DNA from: an uncultured Saprospiraceae bacterium
Lineage (GTDB): Bacteria; Bacteroidota; Bacteroidia; Chitinophagales; Saprospiraceae
Length of the DNA: 19,056 bases
Assembly (NCBI GenBank): GCA_937969485.1
Contig: CALBVQ010000234.1
Span: 1 to 19,056, forward strand
Direction of reading: 5' to 3'
Part shown: in pieces, positions 8,010 to 15,005 of the stretch
Layout of the letters: the number at the start of each line of letters is the position of its first letter
How positions within the stretch are numbered: position 1 is the first letter of the stretch
Notes under the pieces: generated by a model
Seen by the model: the letters and a program-made list of their open reading frames with translations, nothing else
What the model was told of the DNA's origin: nothing
Databases searched by the model: none
Made by a program: the position numbers and the translations under genes

Positions 8010-9329
8010 CTAGAACAGGAATTCTGTATTTATTCCCCATTCATGGGGATGATTAATCTCTGAAGAGAGAACATTGTGCATATAGTAAGGTCTTAACGCA
8101 ATTCTAGTCTTATTCATTGAATAATTAATCCCAGCAGAAACTCTATAAAATGCTGGATAATAATAATTCAGTGAGGTTGATTGCTGAATTTCGCTGTCCA
8201 TATTATTTGCGAACACCTGATAGTCATGAGATTCCATCACATCCACTTTCGCAATTATTCCAGCAGTTAAATCAACACTAAATCTCTTCCTCTTGACTGG
8301 CCATAGAACCAATTCAATTCCCGAATTAAGCTGATGTACTGATTTGTTTATTGAAGTGACTTCAAGTCTCCTCGTATTAATATTTAGACTCTTTATTCTA
8401 AGGTCTTTGCTATTCACACGTGTTTCAAAGTTCAAATAACTATATCCTGCAAGAGCATTTATTGACATACGATTGGCCAACCTTGCTTGTAGTATAATTC
8501 CTAAATTAGCGCCATTACTTCTTCTTATGAATCTATGATTTAGAGTATTAGTCCCTGTGTAGAAACCGTAGGACATCCATCTCTCATTGGCATTCAAAGG
8601 AGTTGCTAGTTTTGCTGTGATTACACTAGCGCTAGGAACTACCGAGAAATCTACCTCGAAAAGACTACTATTTACAGTACTTATTTTAACTGATTGCAGC
8701 TTTGTAGTATTCACTTGCTCAGCTAATTCTCCACGATTTTTGCTCCTTTGAAGAATTTCTCCTCTATTAATGTCGTGCGAGGTATTTCCCCCAAAAGCAT
8801 CTATTGCTGGGTTGATTGAGGAATTTCTTGACGAGTGTGATTCCTGCATAATTTCAAACTGGTCAAAAGTACTTACTTCTATCAGCTTTTCGCGATCTGC
8901 AGCAATTCTGGAAAAAACTTTGTCTCTGTTAGTAAGCTCAGCTTCAATTTTGCTAACATCACTATAGGTAACGATTAAACTCTCATTATTGACTTTATCA
9001 AACTTATTCTGTGCTCTTTCTTGTTCAATATTTACAGCTGACTGCGGAGTAAACTCCTGATTAGGATCTGTATTTTTAGTATCTACAGATTCAGCAATAA
9101 GGTCTTCTTGATCTAAAGCTGGAAATGCAGAAGTTGGACTAAAATTGATAAACCAACTTCCCACCACAATTAAGGCGGTAATAAATAATACAAGCAAAAA
9201 CCATCTTCTATTTCTTTCCTTTCCCAAGCGTTCATCTTCAAACCTTGCCCATGCCGCTTTGGGATTAACAGGCTTTAACTGCCTTTCATATTGCTTCCTT
9301 ATGTCCTTTTCAAAATTATCCATTTTCAT
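8010..9329 (-). CDS. Inner-membrane/periplasmic protein with C-terminal barrel-like domain; candidate anti-sigma or sensor
   Basis: A 439-residue protein encoded directly after the ECF sigma gene and overlapping it by 14 bp. Residues 1-40 are charged and cytoplasmic (MDNFEKDIRKQYERQLKPVN, then KAAWARFEDE), and 43-62 is one hydrophobic helix (WFLLVLFITALIVVGSWF). Residues ~66-240 are a polar, low-complexity periplasmic stretch. From about 250 onward, alternating amphipathic strands (MSYGFYTGTNTL, NLGIILQARLAN, INALAGYSYLNF) run to a terminal phenylalanine (GINTEFLF), as in small outer-membrane beta-barrels. The position and cytoplasmic-tail-plus-helix layout suggest an anti-sigma factor; the C-terminal part suggests contact with or insertion in the outer membrane. 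No zinc-binding anti-sigma motif is seen. An internal ATG at 9323 is an alternative start. The anti-sigma role is inferred from context, not from motifs. Confidence 0.75.
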   Translation of the reverse strand: MKMDNFEKDIRKQYERQLKPVNPKAAWARFEDERLGKERNRRWFLLVLFITALIVVGSWFINFSPTSAFPALDQEDLIAESVDTKNTDPNQEFTPQSAVNIEQERAQNKFDKVNNESLIVTYSDVSKIEAELTNRDKVFSRIAADREKLIEVSTFDQFEIMQESHSSRNSSINPAIDAFGGNTSHDINRGEILQRSKNRGELAEQVNTTKLQSVKISTVNSSLFEVDFSVVPSASVITAKLATPLNANERWMSYGFYTGTNTLNHRFIRRSNGANLGIILQARLANRMSINALAGYSYLNFETRVNSKDLRIKSLNINTRRLEVTSINKSVHQLNSGIELVLWPVKRKRFSVDLTAGIIAKVDVMESHDYQVFANNMDSEIQQSTSLNYYYPAFYRVSAGINYSMNKTRIALRPYYMHNVLSSEINHPHEWGINTEFLF

Positions 9330-9879
9330 GCTTATATTGACTGCTGTGCATTAGCATATGGTCCTTAATTATCTTCTTTGCCCTCGATAAACATGACTTG
9401 GATGTACCTTCTGCAATGTTTAGTTTCTCTGCGATTTCCTTATGCGAATAATCCTCAAATACATACATATTGAAAACTAGTCTATAATTTTCGGGCAGTT
9501 CATTAATGATAGGCAGTACCTCAACTTCTTCTAAAATTTCTTGTGAAGTAAATGGCATTTCACTAATAAAAACATCATCCAAAGATTGTGCATGAATAAC
9601 TCTAAGCGATTGTCTATATTTATCGATACACGTATTCACGGTAATCCGGCTCAACCAAGTCTTGAAACTATAATCCGTATCATAGCTATTAATTTTAGAA
9701 AAAATCTTCACAAAAACGTCGTTCACTAGTTCTTCAGAGTCTTCCTGATTACTAGAATACCTTTGTGTGATTGCCTTGACGTAGGCATAGTAGTTCAGAA
9801 ACACAGTTTTCTGCGCCTTCCTATTCCTCCGCTTAAGACCCTTTATCAGGCTTGATATTTGATCATCAGTTTCTGCCAC
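9316..9879 (-). CDS. RNA polymerase sigma factor, ECF subfamily
   Basis: A 187-residue ECF (group 4) sigma factor. Region 2 spans about residues 24-93 (KTVFLNYYAYVKAITQRY, then EELVNDVFVKIFSKI and FKTWLSRITVNTCIDKYR). Region 4 spans about 120-172 (LPENYRLVFNMYVFEDYSHKEIAEKLNIAEGTSKSCLSRAKKII), whose helix-turn-helix reads the -35 box. Length and the lack of region 3 fit the family. The start is a GTG at 9879, the only NTG codon before an in-frame stop at 9901-9903. The proposed promoter -10 lies only 8-13 bp upstream, so the transcript may be leaderless or nearly so. The gene is the first of the locus, with the membrane/barrel protein overlapping its 3' end. Self-activation is suggested by the matching promoters at 9887-9916 and 7918-7948. 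Confidence 0.93.
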   Translation of the reverse strand: MAETDDQISSLIKGLKRRNRKAQKTVFLNYYAYVKAITQRYSSNQEDSEELVNDVFVKIFSKINSYDTDYSFKTWLSRITVNTCIDKYRQSLRVIHAQSLDDVFISEMPFTSQEILEEVEVLPIINELPENYRLVFNMYVFEDYSHKEIAEKLNIAEGTSKSCLSRAKKIIKDHMLMHSSQYKHENG

Positions 9880-9886
9880 AATACGA

Positions 9887-9916
9887 TATACGTAATTAAT
9901 TTAATAATGGTTGCAA
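9887..9916 (-). promoter_or_regulatory. ECF-type promoter of the sigma factor gene (autoregulatory)
   Basis: Minus-strand TTGCAACC (9916-9909), a 16-base spacer, then CGTATA (9892-9887). Both boxes match those at 7918-7948. A transcript would begin at about 9880, at or one base before the GTG start, implying a leaderless message. Autoregulation by the encoded ECF sigma is inferred from the shared boxes. Confidence 0.6.
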
Positions 9917-10018
9917 GACCAGCGACTATGTCATAAGAATCTTACAAGTATCTATTCAGCAAATATGAGTCCGTTTTATGTTAAGACGGAAATCATCAGT
10001 TTCCCCGATATGCAAATA

Positions 10019-10179
10019 ATACCAATTCTGTTTTAAGGTTTCACTTTATTTTCAAAAATTATTAAATCAAGTACAAGGCAGAAAACGCAAGGATAGCCTT
10101 AGCTATCATGAGTATTTCTAACGAAGTAATTGCTTTTATAAACTTGAAAATATGCGAAATTCTAAAACAGAATTGGTAT
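10019..10179. mobile_element. MITE-like or REP-like inverted-repeat element, 161 bp
   Basis: The ends are a perfect 17-bp inverted repeat: ATACCAATTCTGTTTTA (10019-10035) and its complement at 10163-10179. Pairing resumes inside with TATTTTCAA against TTGAAAATA. The centre carries a small hairpin GATAGC-CTTA-GCTATC. There is no coding capacity and no clear target-site duplication. Matching 12-base ends (TAATACCAATTC) recur at 5982-5993 and 14854-14865, so the element belongs to a dispersed family. It could be a non-autonomous transposon or a structured repeat transcribed in leaders or trailers. Confidence 0.6.
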
Positions 10180-10357
10180 AAGAGACAAGTCGTACTTACT
10201 AGACGTTTAAAAAAGGATAAGCCCCTATAATACTAATTTATGGAGTTTGTACTATAAATAGACGGTAAAACAAAGTTTGATCCTTCGATACCCTTCATCG
10301 AAAATACTCTAATCCCATCTTAATTTTGGAAGACCGCTTAAAATTGTGTTCAAACGT

Positions 10358-11179
10358 CTATAACAGACTGCTCATTACTTCCTGATAAACCTCAAATGTT
10401 GGGATATTCTTGTGACCTGCTCCATCTATAGTTATAAAAGTATCGGATTCCTTTAAATAGGATTTAAGCTTTTCAGCAGATTCATATGGAACTACTTTGT
10501 CATTAGTCCCATGAAAAATGTGAATGGGAATATCAATAGAATCAATGTTCGAAAAATTAGGAAATTGAAATTCCAAATTAAATAAAAGCAGTACGAATGG
10601 ATATTTGTTTCTCACCACATCCTCTAATGAATAAAAAGGTGTTTCTAAAAACAAGGCTTTTACTTTTTTTTGAGATACCAATTGGGTAGCAACACCGCTA
10701 CCAATAGATCTTCCGTAGACGATAATGTCTTCTGGAGCATATTTTTCCAAAGCGTACTCATACATTTTTTCAGCGTCGGAATACATGTTACTTTCAGTGG
10801 CTTTTCCATCCGACTTCCCAAAACCTCGATAATCCATCATAATGACATCATATCCCCTTTCTGTGAAATCACTACTCACCCTTCCCCATCTCTTTAAATT
10901 ATCAGCATTTCCATGAAAATACAAAACGGCTTTGTCGCTGTTCCCTGCAGAATTAGCATAAGCATGTATCGCATTGATATCCCCTTCTTCGATAGGAAAA
11001 TTCAATTCATCAAATCGAAAATCAAAAGAATATTCATATTTTTTATCAAGCTTCTTTGGATGTAAAATAAATGATCTTTGTAGCATATATCCTAGGCTTA
11101 ATAAGAGGGAATAGATAACAAGTAGACTTGCGCCAAAAAATGAAAATTTCTTTACCAACGATTTCAATTTAATATTCAA
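10358..11179 (-). CDS. Membrane-anchored alpha/beta hydrolase (ABHD13/Bem46-like)
   Basis: A 273-residue serine hydrolase. An N-terminal hydrophobic helix (residues ~12-34, FSFFGASLLVIYSLLLSLGY) anchors it to the inner membrane, probably with the catalytic domain outside the cytoplasm. The fold follows: oxyanion segment LYFHGNADN (87-94), DYRGFGKSDG, nucleophile elbow GRSIGSG with Ser158, acid Asp227 in HGTNDKVVP and His256 in GAGHKN. These make a complete triad, and the arrangement resembles Bem46/ABHD13-type hydrolases of unknown substrate. The gene has its own candidate promoter (11200-11231), 72 bp after the DUF5606 gene, so it could be transcribed alone or by read-through. Esterase, thioesterase or lipase activity are all possible. 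Confidence 0.88.
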   Translation of the reverse strand: MNIKLKSLVKKFSFFGASLLVIYSLLLSLGYMLQRSFILHPKKLDKKYEYSFDFRFDELNFPIEEGDINAIHAYANSAGNSDKAVLYFHGNADNLKRWGRVSSDFTERGYDVIMMDYRGFGKSDGKATESNMYSDAEKMYEYALEKYAPEDIIVYGRSIGSGVATQLVSQKKVKALFLETPFYSLEDVVRNKYPFVLLLFNLEFQFPNFSNIDSIDIPIHIFHGTNDKVVPYESAEKLKSYLKESDTFITIDGAGHKNIPTFEVYQEVMSSLL

Positions 11180-11199
11180 CAGTAAGAACTTAATTCAGC

Positions 11200-11231
11200 T
11201 AAAGTTAGTTTGTCAAATCTTTGAAAATCAA
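11200..11231 (-). promoter_or_regulatory. Candidate Bacteroidota-type promoter of the hydrolase gene
   Basis: On the minus strand a TTG (11231-11229) and TAACTTTA (11207-11200), 21 bases apart, approximate the Bacteroidota -33 TTG and -7 TAnnTTTG boxes. The last base of the -7 box deviates. The start would lie about 15 bases before the ATG at 11179. Confidence 0.35.
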
Positions 11232-11251
11232 TAAAAAAACTTGCAAAAATA

Positions 11252-11668
11252 CTACTCTTCTTCGTCGGAAGATAAATCCTCGAAAAATGCTCGATCTCTC
11301 AGATAGTTAAACCACTTGATAACCTTTTTCACATCACCTATGAAAACCTGATCTTTATCGTAAGTAGGTAAGATATCCTCAAAATATTCGAATAACTCAG
11401 CTGCTGTGACATTGATCTTGGGTGGCGGATTATCATCGAATTGATCTAACATTGATTGAAATACCTTTGATAACTCTTTGGTATCATCTACTGTGTAAAT
11501 CGAGACTGTTGCCAAAGGTGTAAACTGATGTTTTCTCATAGAGATGAACTTCGTTTTCCCTGTATCCAAGTTTTCAATCAACAACCCATTCGCTCTAGAC
11601 GAATTGATTTTATAAATTCCTGGCAATCCACTTACCGCCACATATTTCTCTAATTTCTCTGTCCACAT
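11252..11668 (-). CDS. DUF5606-like protein
   Basis: A 138-residue soluble protein. Its first ~75 residues match the pattern I recall for Bacteroidota DUF5606 proteins: LEKYVAVSGLPGIYKI, then GLLIENLDTGKTKFIS, then FTPLATVSIYTVDDTKELSKVF, a compact beta-rich domain. Residues ~80-138 form a predicted helical tail (AAELFEYFEDILPTYDKDQVF, then VKKVIKWFNYLRDRAFFEDL) ending in an acidic SSDEEE. The biochemical role is unknown. The ATG at 11668 sits one base after the stop of the E1 dehydrogenase gene, so the two are almost certainly co-transcribed and perhaps translationally coupled. Confidence 0.75.
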   Translation of the reverse strand: MWTEKLEKYVAVSGLPGIYKINSSRANGLLIENLDTGKTKFISMRKHQFTPLATVSIYTVDDTKELSKVFQSMLDQFDDNPPPKINVTAAELFEYFEDILPTYDKDQVFIGDVKKVIKWFNYLRDRAFFEDLSSDEEE

Positions 11669-11669
11669 A

Positions 11670-13667
11670 TTAATAAGATAATAGGTTATTTAATTTGTTC
11701 TCTAAGTCAAAACTCGCAAGATATTCCTTTTCTAGGTTCCCTGCAAATGGAAATGGCGTATCCATTGATGCGCATCTTACCACTGGTCCGTCCAAATGTT
11801 CGAATAGATGCTCACTTATATATGCTGAGAGCTCTCCACCGATTCCACCGGTCATATTGTCTTCGTGCAAGATTAACACTTTATTCGTTTTCTTTATACT
11901 TTTTTCTATTGCACTGTAGTCTATGGGAGCTAGTGAGCGTAGGTCGATGATATCTGCATCCACTCCCATTGATTCACAAGAGGCTTTCGCCCAAAGAACA
12001 CCCATTCCGTATGTAACAATAGTGAGCTGTTCGCCCTCAGTTACTAACTTCGCTTTACCAATTTCTTCTGTGTAGTAACCAGTGGGTACTTTCTCGGACA
12101 GATTTCGGTACAAGGCTTTGTGTTCAAAAAATAAGACCGGATTAGGGTCCTCTAACGCTGCTAAAAGTAATCCCTTGGCGTCACTTGGTGAAGAAGGATA
12201 CACGATTTTGAGCCCAGGGGTGTGAAAGAACCATGCTTCATTTGTTTGCGAATGAAAAGGTCCAGCTCCTACACCGCCTCCACATGGCATCCTGACAACC
12301 ATATCAACATTTTGGCCCCACCTGTAATGAAGTTTAGCTGCATTATTTACTATTTGATTGAATCCACATGTGACGAAATCTCCGAATTGCATTTCAACCA
12401 TTGACTTCATTCCTCTTATACTTAATCCCACTCCAATTCCTAGAATAGCACTTTCGCAAAGTGGTGTATTTCTTACTCTAGCTTTACCAAACTCTTTTAC
12501 AAAACCGTCAGTAATCTTAAATACCCCTCCGTACTCGGCAATGTCTTGACCCATAAGTACAAGGTTATCAAATTTCCTCATTCCCTCTTTAAAGCCGTCG
12601 CTTATCGCATCGATCATTCGAAGATCAGTGCTCTTTTTGGACGGTACAGTCCTCTTAAAATCATGCGACATAAACAAATCCTTAATCTCCATTTCTCTGT
12701 CACCAACTCGCGCCTGAACTGTTGCAGCTTCATTTAAGGCATCATTAATTTCCTGCTTAATCTGTGCTCTATGATTTGCAATCCACTCCTCATTTATAAC
12801 ATTATTCTTCAATAGGAATTTCTCATAATTTTCGATCGGGTCCTTTGCAGCCCACTCTTGCATAAGTTTCTTAGGGACGTACTTAGTTCCACTTGCTTCC
12901 TCATGACCACGCATTCTAAATGTCTGACATTCAATCAAAACAGGGCGTGGTTTCTTCCGTATACTTTTAGCAATTTTGTCAATCGTGTTATACACTTCGA
13001 GGATATTGTTTCCGTCGATAATATGACTTTCCATTCCGTATCCAACACCTCTATCCGCAAGGTTTTCGCAGGCATATTGTTCTTTAGCTGGTGTGGAAAG
13101 ACCGTATCCATTGTTTTCAATCACGAAAATCGCTGGTAAGTTCCATACCGCCGCAACATTCAGCGCCTCATGGAATTCTCCTTCACTTGTGCCTCCCTCG
13201 CCTGTAAAAGACAGCGATACGTTATTCTCTTTTTTCAATAAATGAGACAAGCCAACGCCAGCTGAAAGAGATAACTGAGGTCCAAGATGTGATATCATTC
13301 CTACAATATTGTAGTCTGGAGCACCAAAATGGAAGGACCGATCTCGGCCTTTGGTAAAGCCAGGCATTTTACCCTGCCATTGACAAAATAAGTTGAATAA
13401 AGGCACTTTTCTAGTGGTAAAAACACCTAGATTTCGGTGCATTGGAAATACAGTCTCTGAATCTTCCATTGCCATCGTGCAACCTACAGAAATCGCCTCT
13501 TGACCTATTCCGCTAAACCACTTTGATATCTTACCTTGACGCAAAAGAATCAACATCTTTTCCTCGATCATACGAGGTCGTAGCATATTTAGATACAACT
13601 CTTTTTGAATCTTTTTACTCATTCGGCCAGCATCATATTGTATTGCTAGCTTAGCCATCTTTGCCAT
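11670..13667 (-). CDS. Fused E1 alpha/beta 2-oxoacid dehydrogenase (branched-chain type)
   Basis: A thiamine-diphosphate-dependent E1 component carrying both subunits in one chain of about 665 residues. It decarboxylates a 2-oxoacid, most likely branched-chain (2-oxoisovalerate type), and passes the acyl group to a lipoylated E2. Numbering from the ATG at 13667: the alpha half (~1-330) has KISKWFSGIGQEAISVG, the ThDP signature GEG (156-158) ending in NN (185-186), and the loop RMRGHEEASGTKY. GEG rather than GDG is usual in branched-chain enzymes. The beta half (~345-665) has GQDIAEYGGVFKITDG, the AGPFHSQTNEAW segment with the likely catalytic His472, and EDNMTGGIGGELSA near the end. The frame opens at a TTG (13688), but the first ATG is 13667. 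Such fusions occur in Bacteroidota. Pyruvate or a mixed substrate range cannot be excluded. Confidence 0.9.
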   Translation of the reverse strand: MAKMAKLAIQYDAGRMSKKIQKELYLNMLRPRMIEEKMLILLRQGKISKWFSGIGQEAISVGCTMAMEDSETVFPMHRNLGVFTTRKVPLFNLFCQWQGKMPGFTKGRDRSFHFGAPDYNIVGMISHLGPQLSLSAGVGLSHLLKKENNVSLSFTGEGGTSEGEFHEALNVAAVWNLPAIFVIENNGYGLSTPAKEQYACENLADRGVGYGMESHIIDGNNILEVYNTIDKIAKSIRKKPRPVLIECQTFRMRGHEEASGTKYVPKKLMQEWAAKDPIENYEKFLLKNNVINEEWIANHRAQIKQEINDALNEAATVQARVGDREMEIKDLFMSHDFKRTVPSKKSTDLRMIDAISDGFKEGMRKFDNLVLMGQDIAEYGGVFKITDGFVKEFGKARVRNTPLCESAILGIGVGLSIRGMKSMVEMQFGDFVTCGFNQIVNNAAKLHYRWGQNVDMVVRMPCGGGVGAGPFHSQTNEAWFFHTPGLKIVYPSSPSDAKGLLLAALEDPNPVLFFEHKALYRNLSEKVPTGYYTEEIGKAKLVTEGEQLTIVTYGMGVLWAKASCESMGVDADIIDLRSLAPIDYSAIEKSIKKTNKVLILHEDNMTGGIGGELSAYISEHLFEHLDGPVVRCASMDTPFPFAGNLEKEYLASFDLENKLNNLLSY

Positions 13668-13847
13668 TTTGGATAATGTTAAAAACAAATTTTAGAATAT
13701 TCAAGTAGCTTATTTATTTCTACTAAAATTCAACGTAAATATGAGATAAAAAGCCAGCATTTGAGCCCTTTTGTAACAGAGACCTTCGGGTTAATTAAGA
13801 AATTAATCAAAATTAAATAAAACAATAGATCTAAACGCAATGATGGC

Positions 13848-13897
13848 TACCTGCGAATTCTTAAATACTTAATGTCGTCGCTCGCACAATGCAGGTA
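13848..13897. promoter_or_regulatory. Inverted repeat upstream of the 13948 lipoprotein gene
   Basis: TACCTGC (13848-13854) and GCAGGTA (13891-13897) form a 7-bp perfect inverted repeat with a 36-base interior, 51 bp before the lipoprotein ATG. The rest of the 13668-13947 divergent spacer is AT-rich, with no promoter match I can defend. A regulatory or leader hairpin is possible but weakly supported. Confidence 0.25.
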
Positions 13898-13947
13898 CAA
13901 GAATGTAAAACTATTCCTTCTTTTAAAGGTTTTGAAAAATAAAACTG

Positions 13948-14856
13948 ATGAAGTATTTACTTACAACTTGCATATTAGCCTGCCTTATTTCATGTAAAAA
14001 CAGCACATCGTTGGAGGCTCAGAGCAAAATGGAAAGGAGCGCAGAATTTGATGATTACTGGTTTAAAAGTAAAGCAGAAATTACTAGTTATACTTTGGAG
14101 CAATCACGTTATGGGGAAATTCACAAGGGTCAAGCGACTCTTATTTTTGTCACAGAACCATTCAACACTGCCAAAAACGTTAAATCCGATAATGGAATAG
14201 GTAATAATGTTCAGTCTGTTTTGAAGTTGAACCATGTTAGAAAATTCAATACTGGAATATACCCTTACAGTATTATGACTTCAACTTTTACCCCCGTTTC
14301 GCAAACAGGGATGGGGCAAACTTTTAAGATTACAAATTCGGTCCAAGAATGGTGTGGTCAAGTTTACTCACAGATGGTAAAGAAAGGAAATCAATATGAT
14401 GTAAACTCGTATAGCTACTTTGAAAGTGAAGGAGATTCACGCTTTCAGGTGAAGTCAACCTTGAATGAAGATGAATTTATGTCACTGATTCGAATTAACC
14501 CAGCTATAATCAAAGAGGGGGAATATGACGTTTTACCTGCCTCACATTATATTCGTCTGCTTCACAAAAAAATGAAGCCCTATAAAGCAAACATCACAAT
14601 TTCCGAAATCGTAGAAGACGGCGTAGAATTAGTTTCCTATTCAATTTTCTACCCTTCACTCAAAAGAAAATTTACTGTAGTAACAACTAAATCCTTTCCT
14701 TTTTCAATAGAAGAATGGTCAGAAGAGTACAATGCGTTGAATGGGAAGCCCATGGTAACTCGCGCTGTAAAAGCGGAAAGGATGCTGATTGACTACTGGA
14801 ATAAAAACAAGAACAGCGACAGCATTTTACATGCTAAATTATTTGACGGGATGTAA
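13948..14856 (+). CDS. Lipoprotein, uncharacterised Bacteroidota family
   Basis: A 302-residue predicted lipoprotein. The signal peptide MKYLLTTCILACLISC ends in a lipobox (L-I-S|C16). The mature part starts with a polar tail and then a conserved-looking domain: FDDYWFKSKAEITSYTLEQSRYGEI, HKGQATLIFVTEPFN, KFNTGIYPYSIMTSTFTPV, QEWCGQVYSQM and SYFESEGD. Relatives of this domain are sometimes labelled septum formation inhibitor Maf in public annotation, but I see none of the Maf nucleotide-pyrophosphatase signature and do not support that name. It may be a beta-rich periplasmic binding or scaffolding protein. It is a single gene on its strand, ending at a strong bidirectional terminator. The ATG at 13948 is preceded only by AT-rich sequence. 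Confidence 0.75.
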   Translation: MKYLLTTCILACLISCKNSTSLEAQSKMERSAEFDDYWFKSKAEITSYTLEQSRYGEIHKGQATLIFVTEPFNTAKNVKSDNGIGNNVQSVLKLNHVRKFNTGIYPYSIMTSTFTPVSQTGMGQTFKITNSVQEWCGQVYSQMVKKGNQYDVNSYSYFESEGDSRFQVKSTLNEDEFMSLIRINPAIIKEGEYDVLPASHYIRLLHKKMKPYKANITISEIVEDGVELVSYSIFYPSLKRKFTVVTTKSFPFSIEEWSEEYNALNGKPMVTRAVKAERMLIDYWNKNKNSDSILHAKLFDGM

Positions 14857-14936
14857 TACCAATTCAGCTACTTGAAGCTTGAAACAGACAGAAGGTAATG
14901 GCGATACTTGCATATCGTTATCAAGCTAAATCTACA
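14854..14936 (+). repeat. Degenerate copy of the TAATACCAATTC repeat
   Basis: TAATACCAATTC begins at 14854, overlapping the lipoprotein TAA stop, and matches the left end of the element at 10019-10179. A small hairpin follows (CGATA-CTTGCA-TATCG), in the position where the full element has its central GATAGC hairpin. No right end is visible, so it is a truncated or diverged copy. Confidence 0.4.
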
Positions 14937-14948
14937 GGGACATTCAAT

Positions 14949-14988
14949 AGAAAAGGGAACGATTTTTTTACAAATCGTTCCCTTTTCT
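14949..14988. terminator. Bidirectional terminator between convergent genes
   Basis: A perfect 17-bp stem: AGAAAAGGGAACGATTT (14949-14965), loop TTTTAC, and its complement (14972-14988). The GC-rich core with flanking A and T tracts makes it a Rho-independent terminator on both strands. It separates the plus-strand lipoprotein from the minus-strand Crp-like gene, whose stop is 18 bp away. Confidence 0.85.
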
Positions 14989-15005
14989 TATTTCATAAAC
15001 TATAT

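Larger units (their letters stand above)
9880..10357. other. Gene-free region holding the ECF promoter and a MITE-like element
   Basis: No credible open reading frame is seen. It contains the ECF sigma promoter (9887-9916), the partial TTGTAAGAT palindrome (9931-9947), a hairpin TCCGT...ACGGA (9970-9990), the 161-bp inverted-repeat element (10019-10179) and a small hairpin TTCGAT/ATCGAA (10284-10302). A 9-bp pair TAGACGTTT (10200-10208) and AAACGTCTA (10352-10360) brackets the part next to the hydrolase stop. No classical terminator for the hydrolase gene is seen. Confidence 0.6.

Noticed and set aside
10200..10360. TAGACGTTT/AAACGTCTA inverted pair near the hydrolase stop
   Set aside because: Only 9 bp per arm, 143 bp apart and overlapping coding sequence; likely chance.
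12858..13139. Open frames opposite the E1 gene, such as 93 codons at 12858-13139
   Set aside because: They lie fully inside a clearly conserved gene on the other strand and have no recognisable domain.
13948..14856. Annotation as Maf septum-formation inhibitor
   Set aside because: A lipoprotein signal is present and no Maf active-site motifs are visible; the label looks like an inherited misnomer.
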